Shown here: one piece after another, positions 58,426 to 64,000 of the stretch
How positions within the stretch are numbered: position 1 is the first letter of the stretch
Layout of the letters: each line of letters opens with the position of its first letter
NCBI RefSeq assembly: GCF_900105995.1
Contig: NZ_LT629785.1
Coordinates: forward strand, 868,001-932,000
Length of the DNA stretch: 64,000 nucleotides
Direction of reading: 5' to 3'
Origin: Pseudomonas pohangensis
GTDB lineage: Bacteria > Pseudomonadota > Gammaproteobacteria > Pseudomonadales > Pseudomonadaceae
Notes under the pieces: model-generated
Databases searched by the model: none
What the model saw: the letters and a program-made list of their open reading frames with translations, nothing else
What the model was told of the DNA's origin: nothing
Program-made: the position numbers and the translations under genes

Positions 58426-60330
58426 TTATCTCAGCGGGTCTGTGCTTCCCGTCAATTTGGCGTTTTGCACCCACCAGTTGGTCAGGAACAAAGCCATCAT
58501 TCGTTCGAACTCTAAGGGCTCAGCTGGAATATGTCCACTTGCATCCAGTATGTTCGGCTTGAGCCAGGGGTTGATAGCTTCTGTATCTGATGGCTGAGAA
58601 CTTTTCCAGTCCGGACAGTAATCCAGCAAGCGCGTGGTAAAGGTCCAGCCCAGATGTTGTTTGCCGCGTCGCCAGCGCACAGCATCGGGCAGCAGGCCCT
58701 GCATGGCCCGGCGCAGCAGGATTTTCGGCCAACCGCCAGATTCCAGCTGGCTGCCGGGTAGCGACAGGCAGAAATTCACTACCCGTAGGTCCATAAATGG
58801 ATCGCGCGGTTCGATGCCCAGCGCGGCGGCGGTGCGGTCGTAGCGTTCGCGGCCGACCACCAGATGGCTCTGGCTCAGCGCGTTTACCCGGGTGCGGGCA
58901 AAGTCGATGCGTTCAATCAGTCCATGGCTGCGGTTCTGTTCGACCCGTGCGGCGAGGTTGACCCGTTTGGCCAGTGCCGGGTTCATTAGCGGATTTGGCG
59001 TGACCTGGCTGGGATCGCGTAATCGGTTACGCAGACGGCGTGCCCAGTTGGGTGTGATAGCGCGACGAATGTACAACAGCAAGGGCCTTAGCCAGCCGCT
59101 GCCATCGCCCCAGAAACGGGCCTCGCCGCGCGCATCCCGGATGGCTTGCAGCCAGTGGCCGCTGCGCAGCAGCTGGATGATGCGGTCGCTGTAGGACAGC
59201 ATCACATCACCGGCAACGCCATCGAGCATGACCTTGATGCCGTTGCGCTGGGCGCGCAGGTAGACCGCACGGATCAGGTTCATCTGTGCGTCAAAGGGTT
59301 CATCGACTTCTTTCAGCAGACGCAGCAGCTCTTCGGCATCCGGCTGCATTTCTGCCCAGCTGATCAGATGCGGCTGTATACCGGGCACCTTGATTGATTC
59401 GAAGATGGTGCGGGTTTCGATGCAGCTTTCAGGGTCGGGGCCAACTGCGGAAAAAGTCTGTAGCGGGCCGCTTCCAGCCGCCTGCAAAAGGCGTGTGGCT
59501 ACGGCCACTACCGAGCCGGAGTCCATGCCGCCGGAGAGCATCGAGCCGACCGGACCGGCACTGCGCAAACGGCTTTTTACGGCCTGGGTAAATACCTTGA
59601 GAAAGGCATCGACGTAAGCCTGATCGCTATCCAGCTTCAGCAGCGGTTGTGGTTGTAGTTCCCAGTAGCGGCGGATGTTCAGGCCGCTGGCATCGACGCT
59701 CAGGCAGTGTGCCGGCGGCAGGCGGTAGACTTCTTCGAAGAAGGTCGAGGTCAGGTCGATTGGCTCCAGATAGTCTTCGATAAAGTCGGCGATGCGCCCT
59801 TCGTTGATCCGTCGCGGCACGCCGGGCGCCTTGAGCACGGCGCGTGGTTCGCTGGCAAAGGCGAACAGCTTGCCCGGCACATGGCTGTAAATCAGCTGAC
59901 GCATGCCCATCTGGTCGCGGGCGGCGAACAGCCGCTGGCTGCGTGGATCCCAGATGGCGAAGGCGAAGTCGCCGAGCAGATGCTGCAGGCAGGCTTCGCC
60001 CCATTGCAGGTACGCGCGCAGCAGCAATTCGCCATCGCCGATCACACGGCTTACTTCGTTTAGGCCCAAAGCGGGAAGCAGTTCTTCACGGTTATCCAAG
60101 CGTACATCGGCGGTGATGCAGCAGCCGCTGGCCGGATCGAGGAACGGTAGGCTTTCATGCAGAGCTTCGGGCGTGGTGGCTAGCAGGGTGTGACCCAGTG
60201 CAACCGGGCCGTCCTGATAATGATGGGTGCCATCCGGGCCGCGCCGTTGCAGGGGTGCGCTCATGGCTTCGATCTGGCCGGGCTGGGGCGTAGTGCCATC
60301 CAGGAAAAACAATCCGCAGATACCGCTCAT
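58426..60330 (-). CDS. Lasso peptide cyclase (asparagine synthase homologue, C protein)
   Basis: A 634-aa AsnB-like protein that adenylates the acceptor Asp/Glu side chain and closes the macrolactam ring. The N-terminal glutaminase-like domain is kept (MSGICGLFFLDG, RRGPDGTHHYQ) but its Cys is at position 5, not 2, unlike the true amidotransferase at 45372. The ATP-pyrophosphatase domain has PP-loop MLSGGMDSGSVVAVATRLL (about residue 264) and LDGVAGDVMLSYSDR. Start at 60330 overlaps the ABC exporter stop by 4 bp (ATGA). The nearby leader peptidase, RRE and precursor genes define it as lasso C rather than a primary-metabolism enzyme. Confidence 0.9.
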   Translation of the reverse strand: MSGICGLFFLDGTTPQPGQIEAMSAPLQRRGPDGTHHYQDGPVALGHTLLATTPEALHESLPFLDPASGCCITADVRLDNREELLPALGLNEVSRVIGDGELLLRAYLQWGEACLQHLLGDFAFAIWDPRSQRLFAARDQMGMRQLIYSHVPGKLFAFASEPRAVLKAPGVPRRINEGRIADFIEDYLEPIDLTSTFFEEVYRLPPAHCLSVDASGLNIRRYWELQPQPLLKLDSDQAYVDAFLKVFTQAVKSRLRSAGPVGSMLSGGMDSGSVVAVATRLLQAAGSGPLQTFSAVGPDPESCIETRTIFESIKVPGIQPHLISWAEMQPDAEELLRLLKEVDEPFDAQMNLIRAVYLRAQRNGIKVMLDGVAGDVMLSYSDRIIQLLRSGHWLQAIRDARGEARFWGDGSGWLRPLLLYIRRAITPNWARRLRNRLRDPSQVTPNPLMNPALAKRVNLAARVEQNRSHGLIERIDFARTRVNALSQSHLVVGRERYDRTAAALGIEPRDPFMDLRVVNFCLSLPGSQLESGGWPKILLRRAMQGLLPDAVRWRRGKQHLGWTFTTRLLDYCPDWKSSQPSDTEAINPWLKPNILDASGHIPAEPLEFERMMALFLTNWWVQNAKLTGSTDPLR

Positions 60331-61985
60331 GTATTGGTTTCCGTTGTTTCGACCAGCACGCCGCTTTCCATGCGCAGGATGCGTTGGGCCAAAGCCAGGC
60401 TGGCCGGGCGATGGGTGATGAGGATCACTGTGCGGTCGTGCAGGGCATCAGCGCAGGCTTCGACGAAGGCACTTTCGCCTTCCAGGTCATACATTGAGGT
60501 GGCTTCATCGAGAACCAGAATCGGCGGGTCCTTGACGAAGGCGCGGGCCAGGGCGATGCGCTGGCGCTGGCCGCCGGACAGGCGCACGCCGTGATCACCG
60601 ATCTGCGTGTCGAAGCCTTGTGGCAGATGCTGAATGAATTCCCAGGCCTGGGCCAGGCGTGCGGCCTTTTCGATCTGCGCATCAGTGGCGCCGGGCAGGC
60701 CGTAGGCAATATTGGCGCGCACGCTGCCGTTGAACAGCAATGCACGCTGCGGTACCACGCCGATCTGCCGGCGCAGGTCCTTGAGGTTGATGCCGGCGAT
60801 GTCCTGACCGTCAAGCAGGATGCGCCCGGCGCCGGGTTCGTACATGCGCAGCAGCAGGGCGATCAGGGTGCTTTTGCCGGCGCCGTTGGGGCCTGTCAGG
60901 GCCACGGTTTCGCCGGGACGGATCAGCAGGTCGATACCGTGCAGGGTGGTGTCGCGGCCGGGGTAGGCAAAGCGCAGGCCTTCCACGCGAATCTCGCCCT
61001 CGGCGCGCTCCAGCTTTCCAGTTGCCGAGTAGCCGGTTTCGGGCTTTTCGCGCAGCACGCTCTGCAGGCGCGCCAGAGTGCCGCGGGTGGTCTGGATCTG
61101 TCCGTAGAGGTTGGCCAAAGTGCCAACCGGCTGGGTCAGTAGCGCCGCGTAGAACAGAAAACTGAACAGCTCGGCAGGACTCAGGCTACCGGCGTGTACG
61201 CTTTTGCCCGCGAAAAACAGCAGCAGTACGGCAGCCGCGGCGGCGACCAGGCCGATCAGCGGCTCCATGGCGGCGTAGATGCGGTTTTCTTTCAGCGTCA
61301 GCTGCATGGCGTGGTCGATATGCGTGCGGTAGCGCTGCGATTCCTCGCGCTCGCGGGTAAAGCTTTTCAGCGCCGGCAGCATCTCCAGATTTTCTTCGGC
61401 CAGCCCGACCACCCCGGCCTCGGCCTGTTGCAGCTGTTGCGCCAGCCCGCGCAGGCGCCGGCCGACGATTTTCAGGATCAGATAGAAGGCCGGTACCAGC
61501 AGCGGCACCAGCAGGGCCAGCAGCGGATCAATGCGCAACATCAGCACACAGGCGCCGAGCACGGTGAGCAACAGCGGCGGAATGCTGATCAGGGTGCTGC
61601 TGAGAAACTGGCTCAGGCGCGCCACTTCATAGGTCATCAGCGCCAGTGTGTCACCCTGGCGGTGCGCCTGGTGAAAGGCCAGCGGCAGGCTCTGTAGGTG
61701 GTCATACACACGCTGGCGCAGGTCGGCGAGCATGCGTGCCGAGACGGCCCCGGAAAGATTGGCGACGATGATTTTCAGCAGGGTGATCAGCAGCAGTGCC
61801 AGCAACAGCCAGCCGACCAGCTTGCCCAGATCCTGCGCCTGCTCACTGAAAATGCCACCGAGCATCTGTCCGGCCAGCCAGGGTACGGCCAGGGTCACTG
61901 CCGAGCTGGCCAGCATCAGCGCTGCGACCAAGGCAAGACGCCCGCGATAGGGTGCGGCGTAGGTGAGCAGGCTGCGCAGTTGCAT
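60327..61985 (-). CDS. ABC exporter of the lasso cluster (membrane-ATPase fusion)
   Basis: A 552-aa half-transporter, presumably exporting the mature lasso peptide and giving self-immunity. The membrane domain spans about residues 1-310 (MQLRSLLTYAAPYRGRLALVAALML, then several helices). The ATPase has Walker A ALTGPNGAGKSTLIALLLR (about residue 370), signature LSGGQRQRIALARAF and Walker B PPILVLDEATS. No peptidase C39 domain, as expected when B1/B2 remove the leader. I start it at 61985 because the ATG overlaps the upstream stop in TGATG; a longer open frame upstream is unrelated. Confidence 0.9.
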   Translation of the reverse strand: MQLRSLLTYAAPYRGRLALVAALMLASSAVTLAVPWLAGQMLGGIFSEQAQDLGKLVGWLLLALLLITLLKIIVANLSGAVSARMLADLRQRVYDHLQSLPLAFHQAHRQGDTLALMTYEVARLSQFLSSTLISIPPLLLTVLGACVLMLRIDPLLALLVPLLVPAFYLILKIVGRRLRGLAQQLQQAEAGVVGLAEENLEMLPALKSFTREREESQRYRTHIDHAMQLTLKENRIYAAMEPLIGLVAAAAAVLLLFFAGKSVHAGSLSPAELFSFLFYAALLTQPVGTLANLYGQIQTTRGTLARLQSVLREKPETGYSATGKLERAEGEIRVEGLRFAYPGRDTTLHGIDLLIRPGETVALTGPNGAGKSTLIALLLRMYEPGAGRILLDGQDIAGINLKDLRRQIGVVPQRALLFNGSVRANIAYGLPGATDAQIEKAARLAQAWEFIQHLPQGFDTQIGDHGVRLSGGQRQRIALARAFVKDPPILVLDEATSMYDLEGESAFVEACADALHDRTVILITHRPASLALAQRILRMESGVLVETTETNT

Positions 61986-63175
61986 CAGTGCTTCATTCCT
62001 TTGGGGCGCGGCCGGAGAAAGTCCAGCAGCCGGCGCAGGTGCAGCAACAGCAGTGGTGAGTTGCGCATGCGTGGGTACTTCTCGCGCAGGAAGCTGGCCG
62101 AAGGCAACAGGCGCAGGCGGATAAAACGCAGTTTGCGCTGCAGGCCCGGAATCGCACGCAGATCCAGCAGTGCCCGGCGTACCTGGCGCCCGCCCAGCAG
62201 GTAACTGGTGGCGTGCTGCCCGGGCGCTGTACGCAGGCGCGCCATTGCGTCTGCTGGCAGTGGTGTGCCGAGCCGCGATTGAGCAATTTCCAGACCATTC
62301 AGGCAGACCCCGGCACTGCCGTTTGCAATGGCGATCTGGCACAGCTGCGCCCAATCCGCTGGCGTCAGCGCACTGGCCAGCAGATGTATGTCGTTGGCCC
62401 AGATCAGCCGGTCGCCGCCGTAATAAGTCACGCCATCCACATGGTAGGGCGTACTGATGTGCTGGGCGCGGTGCAGGCAGGCATGCAGCAGGGCTCTTGG
62501 CCGGTCCAGTCCGCGTGCGGCCGGGTGCAGTTTTGCTAACGGCAGCGAATGGGCTGCGCACTGGTTGAAATCGAACAGCTCCTGCAGCGCCAGCGAGTTC
62601 AGGGCCCGCCAGTGCAGGTCGATGTCGTGGCGGCTGCCGTCTGGCGTGACCAGTTCCCAGAGCTCCTGCAGGTTCAGGTCTTCCAGATCTTCGTGTTGCT
62701 CGCTGAGCAGTTGATAGCCGAGGCCGGCCAGCAACTCGCGGGCTCGCGGCACATCCTGCACCGCGATAAACAGATCGCTATCGCCACGGGCACGGCTGGC
62801 GGGTGTGGCATAGAGGTCATAGGCAAAGGCGCTGCCCTTGAGAATCAGCGGCTGAATGCCGGCCTGGCTGAAGGCTTTGAGCAGTTCGCCGAGCACGATC
62901 CTGTGGCGCATTTCCCACATGGTCAGGGCGATGCTCTGCTCGCGCAGGGCCGCGAGTACACTCTGCGGCCAGTTGAGCAACTGTGCGGACTGTTCAAACA
63001 GCAAGCCGGCGATGCCGTGATAAATCACCCGCTGCACAAGCAGCAGTTGCTCTTGGCTAGTCTGCCATTCTGCCGGCCACGGTGACGCTTCACCGGCCAA
63101 TGTGCGGGCCAGCAGATTGTCGATCGTCGCCGTCTCAGGCACTGTCGGTTGCCGGATTTTTTGGCCGCGCAACAT
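61985..63175 (-). CDS. Nucleotidyltransferase-fold protein of the lasso cluster
   Basis: Homologue of the NTP_transf_5 family (nucleotidyltransferase) found in proteobacterial lasso clusters. Recognisable: QPLILKGSAFAYDLYATPASRARGDSDLFIAVQDVPRARELLAGLGYQ, with the G-S and D-x-D residues (GDSDLF) of the pol-beta nucleotidyltransferase fold, and RHDIDLHWRALNSLALQELF. I start at 63175 (MLRGQKIRQPTVPE), since upstream residues are Arg-rich and unlike the family; 63283 is possible. It may modify the peptide or act in processing; no function established. First gene of the operon, TGATG overlap with the exporter. Confidence 0.78.
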   Translation of the reverse strand: MLRGQKIRQPTVPETATIDNLLARTLAGEASPWPAEWQTSQEQLLLVQRVIYHGIAGLLFEQSAQLLNWPQSVLAALREQSIALTMWEMRHRIVLGELLKAFSQAGIQPLILKGSAFAYDLYATPASRARGDSDLFIAVQDVPRARELLAGLGYQLLSEQHEDLEDLNLQELWELVTPDGSRHDIDLHWRALNSLALQELFDFNQCAAHSLPLAKLHPAARGLDRPRALLHACLHRAQHISTPYHVDGVTYYGGDRLIWANDIHLLASALTPADWAQLCQIAIANGSAGVCLNGLEIAQSRLGTPLPADAMARLRTAPGQHATSYLLGGRQVRRALLDLRAIPGLQRKLRFIRLRLLPSASFLREKYPRMRNSPLLLLHLRRLLDFLRPRPKGMKH

Positions 63176-63334
63176 CAGCGCAGCAGAATGACGGGCAGGT
63201 AAAAACCCACATGGGCGCAACACTCTATCTGTAAGTTGGTGGAGGGCAACTCGGGCCGCCCCGAAGCGGCCGAATGACATCATACTCGTCGGGCAGCGGC
63301 AACCGTGACCGTCCACCGTAACGACATGCTACCT

Positions 63335-63393
63335 GTGGGAGTGCTGCCCTTGGCACAAGCTTGAAAGTTTTCGCGGCGAGGCACCGCTCCCGC
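63335..63393. repeat. REP-like inverted repeat in the divergent gap
   Basis: GTGGGAGTGCTGCCCTTGGC and GCGGCGAGGCACCGCTCCCGC; imperfect arms. It lies in the 371-bp gap 63176-63546 between the lasso operon and the phosphatase gene; both promoters must be in this gap but I cannot place them. Confidence 0.6.
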
Positions 63394-63546
63394 AAAAGCG
63401 CTCATGGCAAGGTGTCATTGAGCCGCAGTGGATTAAACGCGACAACTTGCTTGTTATGAAACCTGCGTAACATGGGCCTTACTCCGTGTAACTGCGGTCG
63501 CATAGAATCTGCCTTTAATATTGTAAATGACCCGGCAATAGCCCCC

Positions 63547-64000
63547 ATGATCGACCTGCACAACCACCTGCTTCCCGGCATCGATGACGGGGCGCCTGAT
63601 CTCGACACCGCGCTGGAGCTGGCGCGCATCGCCGTGGCTGATGGCATCACGCATCTGGTGTGCACGCCACATATTCATCCGGGGCGCTACGACAACACGC
63701 CGGCGACCATTCAGGCCGCCCATGGGCAGTTTGTTGCAGCACTGGCGCAGGTGGGTATCCCGTTACAGGTCGCCACGGCGGCGGAAGTACGTTTCGGTGC
63801 CGAGCTGATGCAGGGCATTGCCCAGGGCAGCATTCCGTTTCTGGGCGAATGGCAGGACAGAAAGGTGCTGCTGCTGGAGTTCCCCCATGGCGAGATTCCG
63901 TTTGCCGCCGAGCGCATGACCGACTGGCTGTTGCAGCGCAATATTCTGCCGATGATCGCCCACCCGGAGCGCAACAAGGGCATCATGCGCACACCGTCAC
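63547..64000 (+). CDS. CpsB/YwqE-type PHP tyrosine-protein phosphatase (3' end outside window)
   Basis: The first 151 residues of a PHP-domain metal-dependent phosphatase. MIDLHNHLLPGIDDGAPD contains the first metal ligands (H-x-H and D), ITHLVCTPHIHPGRYDN the next His, and ILPMIAHPERNKGI a later one. CpsB/CapC/YwqE enzymes dephosphorylate the Tyr cluster of Wzc-like kinases; the partner is likely the Wzc at 25727, which is about 36 kb away and on the same strand. The frame is open to the window end. Confidence 0.88.
   Translation, partial: MIDLHNHLLPGIDDGAPDLDTALELARIAVADGITHLVCTPHIHPGRYDNTPATIQAAHGQFVAALAQVGIPLQVATAAEVRFGAELMQGIAQGSIPFLGEWQDRKVLLLEFPHGEIPFAAERMTDWLLQRNILPMIAHPERNKGIMRTPS

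Noticed and set aside
60327..62561. A 744-aa reading of the ABC exporter extending far upstream.
   Set aside because: The first about 190 residues are Arg/Pro/Ala-rich and antiparallel in frame to the nucleotidyltransferase-like gene; the true start is the TGATG overlap at 61985.

Overview
This window looks like a chromosomal segment of a Pseudomonas-type gammaproteobacterium. It has high-GC coding, dense Pseudomonas-style REP palindromes (core GTAGGAGCGGGCTTGCCCGCGAA), and two housekeeping blocks whose order I recall from P. aeruginosa: a SDR / hemH / HPRT / PA4642-like block and a class I fumarase / ferredoxin reductase / enoyl-CoA hydratase / pyruvate kinase block. The species cannot be named from sequence alone. 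No rRNA, tRNA, prophage or CRISPR array was seen.

Layout. 1-6.5 kb: end of a glycine betaine/choline-type ABC importer, a DUF533 protein, a DUF347 membrane protein, a GluR0-like ligand-gated channel and a renalase-like flavoprotein, mostly on the minus strand. 6.5-9.4 kb: a divergent promoter built on a 47-bp inverted repeat, then a TIGR01777 SDR, ferrochelatase and a phosphoribosyltransferase. 9.4-22.1 kb: SulP transporter, PA4642-like protein, RfaH, wax ester synthase-type acyltransferase, fumarase, ferredoxin reductase, crotonase, a possible 36-aa small protein, pyruvate kinase, universal stress protein, DUF4124 and PilZ proteins.

22.4-53.5 kb: an approximately 31-kb Wzx/Wzy-type polysaccharide locus, all on the plus strand. 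It starts with an exact ops element (the RfaH recruitment signal), and rfaH itself lies 10 kb upstream. It encodes a small exported protein, an outer-membrane barrel, Wza-like and Wzc-like export proteins, UDP-HexNAc dehydrogenase and C4-epimerase, an FdtA-GNAT fusion, a FemAB-like protein, an FdtB-like aminotransferase, Wzx, glycosyltransferases, methyltransferases, an acyltransferase, an AsnB-type amidotransferase, an EpsG-family polymerase, VanZ and YdcF proteins, and WecA. The middle (31.0-32.8 and 36.8-41.0 kb, partly 42.1-43.2 kb) is visibly AT-rich and probably imported. The epimerase gene carries a 243-bp in-frame insertion made of REP elements, flanked by a 7-bp direct repeat.

53.5-54.4 kb: a RAYT (REP-associated tyrosine transposase) gene between REP clusters, the likely source of the REPs that punctuate the window. 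54.4-63.2 kb, minus strand: a lasso-peptide (RiPP) cluster comprising a nucleotidyltransferase-like protein, ABC exporter, lasso cyclase, three small precursor genes (two under 60 aa and easily missed), an HprK-like kinase, a methyltransferase with a PqqD-like tail, a PqqD-like RRE protein (B1) and a leader peptidase (B2). All three precursors share the lasso leader pattern YxxPxLxxYGxM and end in Gln-x-Ser/Thr, which suits C-terminal phosphorylation by the kinase. The window ends inside a CpsB/YwqE-type PHP phosphatase gene, the likely partner of the Wzc kinase.
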